This document shows positions 13,101 through 26,700 of a stretch of 60,000 nucleotides of DNA, one piece after another; position 1 is the first letter of the stretch; the number at the start of each line of letters is the position of its first letter. Made by a program: the position numbers and the translations under genes. This DNA is from Nematostella vectensis (lineage: Eukaryota > Cnidaria > Anthozoa > Actiniaria > Edwardsiidae): contig NC_064036.1 of assembly GCF_932526225.1 (NCBI RefSeq), forward strand, positions 17,322,953-17,382,952, written 5' to 3'. The notes beneath the pieces are model-generated. The model was not told where the DNA came from. It saw nothing but the letters and a program-made list of their open reading frames with translations, and did not search any database.

Positions 13101-13870
13101 ACTTCACGTAGTTGCTCTCGCTCGCCAGTCAATTTACCGTATGTGCAATCAAGTGCGTTCATGTAGAAACCTGACCGCACACTCTGTGCACGAAAGGTTA
13201 TAAACAAAATTTGAGCCTTCAAATGAAAGCCTTGGATATTTTGTTTTCGGAGAGAAGTGCATATCTAATGGAAATGTATTATGTTAGTCTGTTTAAAGGG
13301 GAGGGGTATGCATTTTAATCGGATGTTTACAGATTAATGTGCCTTTCAGTGGTAAGGCATGTATTAATTGTAGTTGCTCTCGCTCGCCAGTCAATTTACC
13401 GTATGTGCAATCAAGTGCGTTTATGTAGAAACCTGACCTAAAACGCACACTCCGTGAACGAAACATAAACCAAATTTGAGCCTTCAAATGAAAGCCTTGG
13501 ATATTTTGTTGTCGGAGAGAAGAAGTGTATATCTAATCGAAATGTATTATTATAGTATGTCTAAAGGGGAGGGGTATGCATTTTAAATCGGATGTTTACA
13601 GATTAATGTGCCTTGCAGTGGTAAGGCATGTATTAATTGTGCGTTGAAAATATATGTCAGATTGTTTTTCATCGCAACGAATTTGAAGTTTTTAACAAGG
13701 TCTTGGTTGTAGATGAATCATTATGTATTTATATACGAAAGTGCCACTAGCAAAGCTGATGAGGCAATAAGAAATTCTCGGTATGACCTAATTAAAACTT
13801 GTTTGTTCTTATTGACACTATTGAGGCGTAAAATGATTTTTTAAATAAATTTCACATCATCAGCATTAAA
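13101..13870 (+). repeat. Truncated copies of the 880-bp unit
   Basis: Two partial copies begin at about 13109 and 13371, the second abutting the first after only about 262 bp. They are the same family as the 5291-8340 array but more diverged, and are followed by a partial copy of the 9.5-kb repeat at 13935-14240. Confidence 0.75.
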
Positions 13871-14718
13871 ACCGAACTTAAAAAACAGAATTTGTCGGAG
13901 CCTTCTCCGAGCAATCATATAAAAACTTAGGATATGTGGAGGGCGGCCTTACATGTAAATCAACTACTAATAAACGAATAAGTTTATGGCTTTGAGATCC
14001 TGATCGTGTATTTTTGGCGAACACTCATTCACGGTAGAAAAAATCCCAGGTGTTTTTTTAAAACCAATCTTATAAAACAATATTTCTAATATTTTACAAT
14101 ATTTTTAAAATTTATATTAGTTTATCATTAAGCTTTAGTTCCATGAAAGAGTAGCGTGTTTGTTTAGTAACGTGAGTTGGCGTGTAGCAATATCGCTTGT
14201 TGCACTCGGCCCACGCAAAGAATTTGGATGCGACGATATGCTAGGTAAGTAAAGCATATCAAGAACATATACCCACATGAAACCGGACTTAAAAAACATA
14301 ATTTTCGGAGAAGGGAGGCAATCATAAAATTATGCTGCTGTGAGGTATGTGTGCTCACGCACTCCCCCATCCTTTTCTATCCCGCTATGAGAGAAAAGAA
14401 ACGATGTGCATAGCGATTCGACTTTTTCGTTTTTCCTTGCTGCAAACCCCTCTGAATAAATAATGGTACAATTTTCCATTTTACCTCCTCAATACATTCC
14501 ATTTAATATAAATTCCAGGTGTGTCTAAAGAAGCGGGGTTTTTCACGCTTCGGCTGATAAAAATAAAACCACTGAGACATGAAGGATTTTAATTGGAATT
14601 TGACATATAGCGTGGCTTGTTCGTTCGACATGCTTTATTCGAGCTCGCAGGTAGACTAGTCAACATCAGCGTGTATACGACTTTGACGACGAGAAGACGA
14701 ATTAGCACCTCTCCCGTC

Positions 14719-14733
14719 ATGAGGGTGTTTCTG
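14719..14733 (+). CDS. D8C gene exon 1: start of signal peptide
   Basis: ATG AGG GTG TTT CTG followed by a GTAAGA donor encodes MRVFL and ends in phase 0. I chose this start because it joins in frame to the hydrophobic exon at 15896 and makes a textbook signal peptide. A longer frame runs back to 14617 but has no signal-like character and would bury the hydrophobic stretch. Confidence 0.65.
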
Positions 14734-17700
14734 GTAAGACTGCACTGTGTTAACCTATTCAATCGATCTTTTTTATGCTCGTTGTACATTTATATTATTA
14801 TCAAATCATACTTTTATCGCTACGACTATTCGTGGGTGTGTCAGGCATGCCATGAAAAGTTCAAAACTTTTCGTGTTCTCTTTAAAATCCTTAGATTAAA
14901 ATCCAATCATTTTGCTTAAATATGGACTATTTTGCCCCCCTTACTGCGCACTGAAGAAGGGGCAGTATCGTGAACACGGAATAGTTTTGAGATTTGTGTT
15001 GGTTCAACTTTTTAACAAGTAGTCATCGAGCGCTCGCAGCAATAATCAGCTTCTTGTTGAGCATTTCTAGATTGGATTGGAAAATAAGTAGCTCCAATCT
15101 CGTTTTCCTTTTTCGTGACTCAACTGTTTTTCGTTGATGTCTAATTTTCATGTTTGAGCAGTTTTTCGTTGATGTGTAATTTTCGTGATTCGATCTTTTT
15201 TTTTTCTTTTATATGTCATTTTTGTGTTTCGATAGTTTAGCGTTTGACCATTCAAGTCTCACCTAATCTACATTTGGTCGCTCCCAAATAACTATAAATT
15301 TAAAAGCAGAGCAAACTGCATTTGCACAAGTTAGCTATTATATGGCTATTTTCTTAGGTCTTTGACTTGAGTCTGCGTTTGAATATCGAATGGAATGTAA
15401 AACTCACCAGCCAAATCAGCCACTTAACATTTAAGCCATGAGTATGGACGCAAGGAATAAATTTCTGATCGGGGGCGGGGCAGGAATTTTAACGCAACCA
15501 ATTAGATCTGCGCTACTGGTTTTGCGTGCTTAATAGTCTGCTTAGTAGCCGCTCCTAGTGTCACGCAAGCCTAGCGTGACACAAGGAGCGGCTGCTAAGA
15601 CTAGTAGTGCTATATATACACATATTGCGTCAAAATATCTCGAATGTAGTACAACTTAAAAAAATCAATTTTATATAGGACTTATTTGAGATTATCATTG
15701 CACAATGCTTTCGACATTGATAAGAAATCAGTGCTCTACTGCATCTCTCTTTATCTTCCATTTTTTTTTACAAAAATAAATACCTGTTTATTCACTATAA
15801 TTGCTACATCTACTTTTACGTATTTCTGCTGATATGTGGTCTGATTATTATCTAGGTCTATTTTCTTTAATTTCTCCGTTTGCTTTTTTTTCTAGCTACT
15901 TGTGCTGGTGGTGCTTCTGGTTGCGAGCGTTAAGACAGAAGGTAATCTATCCATTTTATCAGATAAAAACATGTTTATTCCACTCTCCCCAAGATTTGTG
16001 CAACATTTTTCGAACATTAGCGATGTTAGAATCACACTTCAGAGCACACACAGAAAGACAGAAAGAGCCGACATGCTAGTTTGAAGATTATACGCTTCTT
16101 TACGGGAGCGAGACAGAGAGAACCGACAGTAGGCCTAGATACATAATTCCGGATTTTTTTTAGGATTTTTAGGGTCAAACGGGAATTTTAGAAAATTTCA
16201 GGATTTTAAGAAAATTATTTAGGGTTTTAGGAATTTTAGGTGAAATTACTACCAAATACTGCCGATTTTCGGTAGAATTGTGATTCTTTCAACTTAACCG
16301 ATCATCAATAACCCTGTCAATAACCTTGCTTGGCTATTTAGTTACTGTCATACAAAAAGTACCGGTCAGCGGCTTTGGCCATTTGTATTCCCAGTATGCC
16401 TTGTTGGCTTGTTTGCTTCACTGTGTAAAACATGTGTAAATCGTGAAAAGTTATTTCTTTCGATGTGAATAAGCTAAATTTCGCATTTATAAATACACAA
16501 TAAATAAAAAACACAACATAAAAATATTTCTTATAATTAAGGGAGGAATGGCATATCTATAGAAGAAGAAAAAAATAGAAAATTCGAGATTTTTAGGGAA
16601 GAAATCGGGATTTTTAGACATTTTTGGGAGAAACTCCGGAAATAATTTTAGACCATTTTTCGGGAGTTATGTATCTAGGCCGGTCAGTACCGGTACCGGT
16701 CAGCGGCTTTGGCCATTTGTATTCCCAGTATGCCTTGTTGGCTTGTTTGCTTCACTGTGTAAAACATGTGTAAATCGTTAAAAGTTATTTCTTTCGATGT
16801 GAATAAGCTAAATTTCGCATTTATAAATACACAATAAATAAAAAACACAACATAAAAATATTTCTTATAATTAAGGGAGGAATGGCATATCTATAGAAGA
16901 AGAAAAAAATAGAAAATTCGAGATTTTTAGGGAAGAAATCGGGATTTTTAGACATTTTTGGGAGAAACTCCGGAAATAATTTTAGACCATTTTTCGGGAG
17001 TTATGTATCTAGGCCTAACCGACAGGCTAGTTTGAAGACTATACGCTTCTTCACAGGAGCGAGACAGAGAGAGCCGACAGGCTACTTTGAAGAGTACACT
17101 CTTTTTTTTATAAGAGCGTATGATTTTCAGTTGACGCTGGGCCGAACATTTTAGGGCTCATGTTCTTAACGATGTTCTTAAATTTTAGGGAAAGTTCATT
17201 TATTATCCCGCGGGGGGGGGGGGGGGGGGGGCGTCGAAAGTGTTTGGATTTTAAAAGGGGGGTCGCTGATTCCTTTGGGTGTTGTCTCTACTATATAATT
17301 TGACGAAGTGTCAAATCAGACTTTCGTGGTTTAATTTGTCTCAGTTTGTGGGCAGTTATTTGGCATGCACAATCCAGAAGTCAAGGATACGTATTAAGCC
17401 ACATTTTATCTATGCAATGCAAACCTGTATACACCCTAAATGCATCTTTTTATGGTTTCCGCTACCGTGCTTATGTTCAATATTTAAAATATAAACAAAA
17501 TGTTTTAATGCTATAAGCGCTCATTCTGCGTCATCAAAATCCTCGCTCATATCTGATTCGCTGCCTTCCTCGCTCTCTTTCTTTTCTCTTTTCTCGTGCT
17601 GCGCTTTTCTTGCAAGGAGAAGATAGACAAGCCTTTTTGCTTCTTTTACGTCATCTATAGCATCAAACATTATCAGGTTGCAACCTGGAGTTAGTCACAT

Positions 17701-20700
17701 CTTTGAGAAATTTAGTGCCTTTTTTTTTTTAGTCACTTTTTCTGAATTAATGTTTTCATCCAATTCCTTCCCCTACTTTTTGTCCAGCTTGCAGCCAATC
17801 TCTTGCTCGCGTACCTTAGACATTGCCGTTCCTTCCATTGCTCCTTCTCTCTACGGTTTTCGGAAGGGGGGGCACCGAAAATATAAGGGAAGCGTTGGGG
17901 AGGGGGGGAGGGCATGAAAAAAAATGTGTTACTCCTGGAGGGGGGTCAATTGATTTTATCCCTTACTTTTATCAAAATGCTCACCCCCTCCCCCCCCCCT
18001 TGGGATAATAAATGAACTTTCCCTTAGTGTATACAAGAACCATACGAAGAAAACGTTGTCGTTTTGAGGGACTGGTACCGAGGAATCTTTTTTTAGAGGA
18101 AGTTTTTTTTCAGATACTTTCTCCATTGACCAAGGATGGTAACAGTCACCGATTTTCTCTTCTGATTACGATTCAATTTACGAAGCACCTGCTGTACGGC
18201 AACATTAAAAATGACAAGAATCATGATGCAGTTTTTCCAAATAAGGAATATGTTATTTTCCTTATATGGAAGTGACCGCGTTTGTCAAAAACGACAATTT
18301 TTGGCTAATTTTCCTGATATGACAATACCCAATGAATCATTAGAAAGGGAATAACACTAATGATTAATAGCAATGTTGTTATTATGAGCACAATTTTATT
18401 CTGTATTTTAGAACGCATAAGGCCTAAAGATGAAATTGTTTTCTGCTATCTGAGCCTCGGCATGTTCTTAAGCATGTTAAAAAAAAATTGGTGAAATCTC
18501 ATCCTGGACGATCTCATAAAAAGGTTCTGATAAAAAAAAAAGGTGTATACGCTTCGTAACAGGAGTGGGACAAAAAATTGCTATCCAAAAAATTCCCAAG
18601 AAAGCCCTGAATAATATCATTTCTAATATATAATCTTGTTTTCACCCAAATCCAAAAATACCTAGTGCCTGATTTTTACCCCTGAAAAATACGACAAGCA
18701 TCCCTATAGATCAACAATGGGTCCCCTCCCCCCCCTTACGGGACCAAATCTAATTTTAATTTTTTGCTTTCACATGGGTTACCATGCATAGTAGGTAGTA
18801 TGTTGCGCGCACACCCTGCACATCCCCGGTGTACGCGCCTGGATACAAATAGTAAAAACATTTATGTTAGTAATAAATTGATGAGTTAAACGACATTTTT
18901 GGTCAAATTATATGCCAGGAGGAATAAATCGATAAACGAGTAAAACCTCACAAAGCGTACTGCGAGTTAAAATTAAACAAATCTATATGTGCTTCGAAAA
19001 AGGAAGATCCATTGAGGATGTTGCAAAATAAATTAAGTTATCTAATTGAATGCAGTCAAATACGTCTAATATGCAGGAAACTACAAATATACATATCGTT
19101 TTTATAGAATGCCGCAATTACAAAGTTTTGAACAGCAAGGACCGCGCTCAAGGCGAACCAAGTGGTAACGTACTCAAGTGCGACCAGCGTGACATTCCCT
19201 CCAAGGGCTGGTACCGATTCTCGGGTGCCGCAGGCGACCGTATGCCCACTCATGTTGTACCCAAGAATCATTGCGGCACCCACGCACCAGGCTGGTTGAA
19301 CGGAGCTAATCCAAGTGTGGCTGAGGGAATCGTCTCTCGTAAAGTCTGCTTCCACTGGACTTCAGGTGACTGTCAATGGAGCCAGATGATACGCGTGAGA
19401 AATTGCGGACGATTCTACGTTTATGAGCTCGACAAGACACCGGCCTGCCATTTAAGGTTCTGTGGTAACGCTGGCGCTGCTCCTACTAGACCTCCCACCA
19501 CACCACCAGTGGTCAACGGTAAGTGAGTCGCAGGTTTTATCTTCGAGGATTTGTATTGATCAGGGCGTTAACTTTCACTAAGCCAGTTAAGCCCGGCTTA
19601 ACAGATATCTCGAAGATATTTTTTATTAACACATCAAATAGAGAACTCAGATCAAGCCCATATAACAAATCCATTAGGAGGCTTTCCAGTAAGGTGACAT
19701 TTACCAAGATCGTATTTATCTCCCATTTTAAACATGGAAAACACTTCACGCATCGTTAATTTCTACCCCTTTCGTCGGATTTCATTACGATATGCTTGGC
19801 AAGCTCAAAACTCGGTTTAATCGCGAAATCAGTAAAAGCAGTCCCAACCTACCGACATGTTTTCTGATATGTGCTACGGCTGTGAATCTTAGTATGAGAC
19901 TACCTCTCACAAAGAAATGTGTTGATAATCGACAGTTAAAATTAACAAATTTCTTGTAGTTTTCCGTGGTATGTACTCTTATACACCACGATATTCGTCA
20001 CCTCATGATCAAAATGTTGTGGACTCACGAGGCGCGTAGCTATGTGAGCCTCGGCATGTTCTTAGCATGTTCAAAAAACTTGGTAAAATCTCAGGCTGGA
20101 CGTTCTCATAAACAGGTTCTGAAAAAAAAAAGTGTATACGCTTCGTAACGGGAGTGGGACAGAAACTTTTTATCCAAAAAAATTCCCAAGAAAGCCTTAA
20201 ATAATATCATTTCTAATATCTAATATTGTTTTCACTCAAATAAAAATACCTGGTGCCCGATTTTTACCCCTGAAAAATACGACAAGCATCCCTATAGATC
20301 TACAATGGGACCCCTTCCCCCCTTACGGGACCAAATCTAATTTTAATTTTTTGCTTTCACATGGGTTACCATGCATAGTAGGTAGTATGTTGCGCGCACA
20401 CCCTGCACATCCCCGGTGTACGCGCCTGGATACAAATAGTAAAAGCATTTATGTTAGTAATAAATTGATGTGTTAAACGACATTTTTGGTCAAACTATAT
20501 GCCAGGAGGAATAAATTGACAAACAAGTTAAACCTCACAAAGGGTACTGCGAGTTAAAATTTAAAAAAATCTATATGTGCTTCGAAAAAGGAAGATCCAT
20601 TGAGGATGGTGCAAAATAAATTAAGTTATCTAATTGAATGCAGTCAAATACGTCTAATATGCAGGAAACTACAAATATACATATCGTTTTTATAGAATGC

Positions 20701-23700
20701 CGCAATTACAAAGTTTTGAACAGCAAGGACCGCGCTCAAGGCGAACCACGTGGTAACGTACTCAAGTGCGACCAGCGTGACATTCCCTCCAAGGGCTGGT
20801 ACCGATTCTCGGGTGCCGCAGGCGACCGTATGCCCACTCATGTTGTACCCAAGAATCATTGCGGCACCCACGCACCAGGCTGGTTGAGAGGATCTAATCC
20901 AAGTGTGGCTGAGGGAATCGTCTCCCGTAAAGTCTGCTTCCACTGGAATTCAAATGCATGTCAATGGAACCAGATGATACGCGTGAGAAATTGCGGACGA
21001 TTCTATGTTTATGAGCTCGACAAGACACCGGCCTGCAATCTAAGGTTCTGTGGTAACGCTGGCGCTGCTCCTACTAGACCTCCCACCACACCACCAGTGG
21101 TCAACGGTAAGTGAGTCGCAGGTTTTATCTTCGAGGATTTGTATTGATCAGGGCGTTAACTTTCACTAAGCCAGTTCAGCCCGGCTTAACAGATATCTCG
21201 AAGATATTTTTTATTAACACATCAAATAGAGAACTCAGATCAAGCCCATATAACAAATCCATTTGGAGGCTTTCCAGTAAGGTGACATTCACCAAGATCG
21301 TATTTATCTCCCATTTTGAACATGGAAAACACTTCACGCATCGTTAATTTCTACCCCTTTCGTCGGATTTCATTACGATATGCTTGGCAAGCTCAAAACT
21401 CGGTTTAATCGCGAAATCAGTAAAAGCAGTCCCAACCTACCGACATGTTTTCTGATATGTGCTACGGCTGTGAATCTTAGTATGAGACTACCTCTCACAA
21501 AGAAATGTGTTGATAATCGACAGTTAAAATTAACAAATTTCCCGTAGTTTTCCGTGGTATGTACTCTTATACACCACGATATTCGTCACCTCATGATCAA
21601 AATGTTGTGGACTCACGAGGCGCGTAGCTTTGTGAGCCTCGGCATGTTCTTAGCATGTTCAAAAAACTTGGTAAAATCTCAGGCTGGACGTTCTCATAAA
21701 CAGGTTCTGAAAAAAAAAAGTGTATACGCTTCGTAACGGGAGTGGGACATAATATCATTTCTAATATATAATCTTGTTTTCACTCAAATAAAAATACCTG
21801 GTGCCCGATTTTTACCCGTGAAAAATACGACAAGCATCCCTATAGATCAACAATGGGACCCCTTCCCCCCTTACGGGACCAAATCTAATTTTAATTTTTT
21901 GCTTTCACATGGGTTACCATGCATAGTAGGTAGTATGTTGCGCGCACACCCTGCACATCCCCGGTGTACGCGCCTGGATACAAATAGTAAAAACATTTAT
22001 GTTAGTAATAATTTGATGTGTTAAACGACATTTTTGGTCAAATTATATGCCAGGAGGAATAAATCGATAAACAAGTAAAACCTCACAAAACGTACTGCGA
22101 ATGAAAATCGAAAAAATCTATATGTGCTTCGAAAAAGGAAGATCCATTGAGGATGCTGCAAAATAAATTAAGTTATCTAATTGAATGCAGTCAAATACAT
22201 CTAATATGCAGGAAACTACAAATATACATATCGTTTTTATAGAATGCCGCAATTACAAAGTTTTTAACGGCAAGGACCGCGCTCAAGGCGAACCACTTGC
22301 GCCTGGATACAAATAGTAAAAACATTTATGTTAGTAATAAATTGATGAGTTAAACGACATTTTTGGTCAAATTATATGCCAGGAGGAATAAATCGATAAA
22401 CGAGTAAAACCTCACAAAGCGTACTGCGAGTTAAAATTAAACAAATCCATATGTGCTTCGAAAAAGGAAGATCCATTGAGGATGTTGCTAAATAAATTAA
22501 GTTATCTAATTGAATGCAGTCAAATACGTCTAATATGCAGGAAACTACAAATATACATATCGTTTTTATAGAATGCCGCAATTACAAAGTTTTGAACAGC
22601 AAGGACCGCGCTCAAGGCGAACCACGTGGTAACGTACTCAAGTGCGACCAGCGTGACATTCCCTCCAAGGGCTGGTACCGATTCTCGGGTGCCGCAGGCG
22701 ACCGTATGCCCACTCATGTTGTACCCAAGAATCATTGCGGCACCCACGCACCAGGCTGGTTGAGAGGATCTAATCCAAGTGTGGCTGAGGGAATCGTCTC
22801 CCGTAAAGTCTGCTTCCACTGGAATTCAAATGCATGTCAATGGAACCAGATGATACGCGTGAGAAATTGCGGACGATTCTACGTTTATGAGCTCGACAAG
22901 ACACCGGCCTGCAATCTAAGGTTCTGTGGTAACGCTGGCGCTGCTCCTACTAGACCTCCCACCACACCACCAGTGGTCAACGGTAAGTGAGTCGCAGGTT
23001 TTATCTTCGAGGATTTGTATTGATCAGGGCGTTAACTTTCACTAAGCCAGTTCAGCCCGGCTTAACAGATATCTCGAAGATATTTTTTATTAACACATCA
23101 AATAGAGAACTCAGATCAAGCCCATATAACAAATCCATTTGGAGGCTTTCCAGTAAGGTGACATTCACCAAGATCGTATTTATCTCCCATTTTGAACATG
23201 GAAAACACTTCACGCATCGTTAATTTCTACCCCTTTCGTCGGATTTCATTACGATATGCTTGGCAAGCTCAAAACTCGGTTTAATCGCGAAATCAGTAAA
23301 AGCAGTCCCAACCTACCGACATGTTTTCTGATATGTGCTACGACTGTGAATCTTAGTATGAGACTACCTCTCACAAAGAAATGTGTTGATAATCGACAGT
23401 TAAAATTAACAAATTTCTTGTAGTTTTCCGTGGTATGTACTCTTATACACCACGATATTCGTCACCTCATGATCAAAATGTTGTGGACTCACGAGGCGCG
23501 TAGCTTTGTGAGCCTCGGCATGTTCTTAGCATGTTCAAAAAACTTGGTAAAATCTCAGGCTGGACGTTCTCATAAACAGGTTCTGAAAAAAAAAAGTGTA
23601 TACGCTTCGTAACGGGAGTGGGACATAATATCATTTCTAATATATAATCTTGTTTTCACTCAAATAAAAATACCTGGTGCCCGATTTTTACCCGTGAAAA

Positions 23701-26700
23701 ATACGGCAAGCATCCCTATAGATCAACAATGGGACCCCTTCCCCCCTTACGGGACCAAATCTAATTTTAATTTTTTGCTTTTACAAGGGTTACCATGCAT
23801 AGTAGGTAGTATGTTGCGCGCACACCCTGCACATCCCCGGTGTACGCGCCTGGATACAAATAGTAAAAACATTTATGTTAGTAATAAATTGAAGTGTTAA
23901 ACGACATTTTTGGTCAAATTATATGCCAGGAGAAATAAATCGATAAGTAAGTAAAACCTCACAAAACGTACTGCGAGTGAAAATTGAAAAAATCTATATG
24001 TGCTTCGAAAAAGGAAGATCCATTGAGGATGTTGCAAAATAAATTAAGTTATCTAATTGAATGCAGTCAAATACGTCTAATATGCAGGAAACTACAAATA
24101 TACATATCGTTTTTATAGAATGCCGCAATTACAAAGTTTTTAATGGAAGGACCGCGCTCAAGGCGAACCACGTGCGCCTGGATACAAATAGTAAAAACAT
24201 TTATGTTAGTAATAAATTGATGAGTTAAACGACATTTTTGGTCAAATTATATGCCAGGAGGAATATATCGATAAACAAGTAAAACCTCACAAAGCGTACT
24301 GCGAGTTAAAATTAAACAAATCCATATGTGCTTCGAAAAAGGAAGATCCATTGAGGATGTTGCAAAATAAATTAAGTTATCTAATTGAATGCAGTCAAAT
24401 ACGTCTAATATGCAGGAAACTACAAATATACATATCGTTTTTATAGAATGCCGCAATTACAAAGTTTTGAACAGCAAGGACCGCGCTCAAGGCGAACCAA
24501 GTGGTAACGTACTCAAGTGCGACCAGCGTGACATTCCCTCCAAGGGCTGGTACCGATTCTCGGGTGCCGCAGGCGACCGTATGCCCACTCATGTTGTACC
24601 CAAGAATCATTGCGGCACCCACGCACCAGGCTGGTTGAGAGGATCTAATCCAAGTGTGGCTGAGGGAATCGTCTCCCGTAAAGTCTGCTTCCACTGGAAT
24701 TCAAATGCATGTCAATGGAACCAGATGATACGCGTGAGAAATTGCGGACGTTTCTATGTTTATGAGCTCGACAAGACACCGGCCTGCAATCTAAGGTTCT
24801 GTGGTAACGCTGGCGCTGCTCCTACTAGACCTCCCACCACACCACCAGTGGTCAACGGTAAGTGAGTCGCAGGTTTTATCTTCGAGGATTTGTATTGATC
24901 AGGGCGTTAACTTTCACTAAGCCAGTTCAGCCCGGCTTAACAGATATCTCGAAGATATTTTTTATTAACACATCAAATAGAGAACTCAGATCAAGCCCAT
25001 ATAACAAATCCATTTGGAGGCTTTCCAGTAAGGTGACATTCACCAAGATCGTATTTATCTCCCATTTTGAACATGGAAAACACTTCACGCATCGTTAATT
25101 TCTACCCCTTTCGTCGGATTTCATTACGATATGCTTGGCAAGCTCAAAACTCGGTTTAATCGCGAAATCAGTAAAAGCAGTCCCAACCTACCGACATGTT
25201 TTCTGATATGTGCTACGGCTGTGAATCTTAGTATGAGACTACCTCTCACAAAGAAATGTGTTGATAATCGAAAGTTAAAATTAACAAATTTCCCGTAGTT
25301 TTCCGTGGTATGTACTCTTATACACCACGATATTCGTCACCTCATGATCAAAATGTTGTGGACTCACGAGGCGCGTAGCTATGTGAGCCTCGGCATGTTC
25401 TTAGCATGTTCAAAAAATTTGGTAAAATCTCAGGCTGGACGTTCTCATAAACAGGTTCTGAAAAAAAAAAGTGTATACGCTTCGTAACGGGAGTGGGACA
25501 GAAAATTTCTATCCAAAAAAATTCCCAAGAAAGCCTTAAATAATATCATTTCTAATATATAATCTTGTTTTCACTCAAATAAAAATACCTGGTGCCCGAT
25601 TTTTACCCGTGAAAAATACGACAAGCATCCCTATAGATCAACAATGGGACCCCTTCCCCCCTTACGGGACCAAATCTAATTTTAATTTTTTGCTTTCACA
25701 TGGGTTACCATGCATAGTAGGTAGTATGTTGCGCGCACACCCTGCACATCCCCGGTGTACGCGCCTGGATACAAATAGTAAAAACATTTATGTTAGTAAT
25801 AAATTGATGTGTTAAACGACATTTTTGGTCAAATTATATGCCAGGAGGAATAAATCGATAAGTAAGTAAAACCTCACAAAACGTACTGCGAGTGAAAATT
25901 GTAAAAATCTATATGTGCTTCGAAAAAGGAAGATCCATTGAGGATGTTGCTAAATAAATTAAGTTATCTAATTGAATGCAGTCAAATACGTCTAATATGC
26001 AGGAAACTACAAATATACATATCGTTTTTATAGAATGCCGCAATTACAAAGTTTTGAACAGCAAGGACCGCGCTCAAGGCGAACCACGTGGTAACGTACT
26101 CAAGTGCGACCAGCGTGACATTCCCTCCAAGGGCTGGTACCGATTCTCGGGTGCCGCAGGCGACCGTATGCCCACTCATGTTGTACCCAAGAATCATTGC
26201 GGCACCCACGCACCAGGCTGGTTGAGAGGATCTAATCCAAGTGTGGCTGAGGGAATCGTCTCTCGTAAAGTCTGCTTCCACTGGACTTCAGGTGACTGTC
26301 AATGGAACCAGATGATACGCGTGAGAAATTGCGGACGATTCTACGTTTATGAGCTCGACAAGACACCGGTCTGCCATCTAAGGTTCTGTGGTAACGCTGG
26401 CGCTGCTCCTACTAGACCTCCCACCACACCACCAGTGGTCAACGGTAAGTGAGTCGCAGGTTTTATCTTCGAGGATTTGTATTGATCAGGGCGTTAACTT
26501 TCACTAAGCCAGTTCAGCCCGGCTTAACAGATATCTCGAAGATATTTTTTATTAACACATCAAATAGAGAACTCAGATCAAGCCCATATAACAAATCCAT
26601 TTGGAGGCTTTCCAGTAAGGTGACATTCACCAAGATCGTATTTATCTCCCATTTTGAACATGGAAAACACTTCACGCATCGTTAATTTCTACCCCTTTCG

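Noticed and set aside
14617-14919. 100-codon frame around D8C exon 1
   Set aside because: It contains the true ATG at 14719 in frame, but the longer peptide is not signal-like and runs into the intron past the GTAAGA donor.
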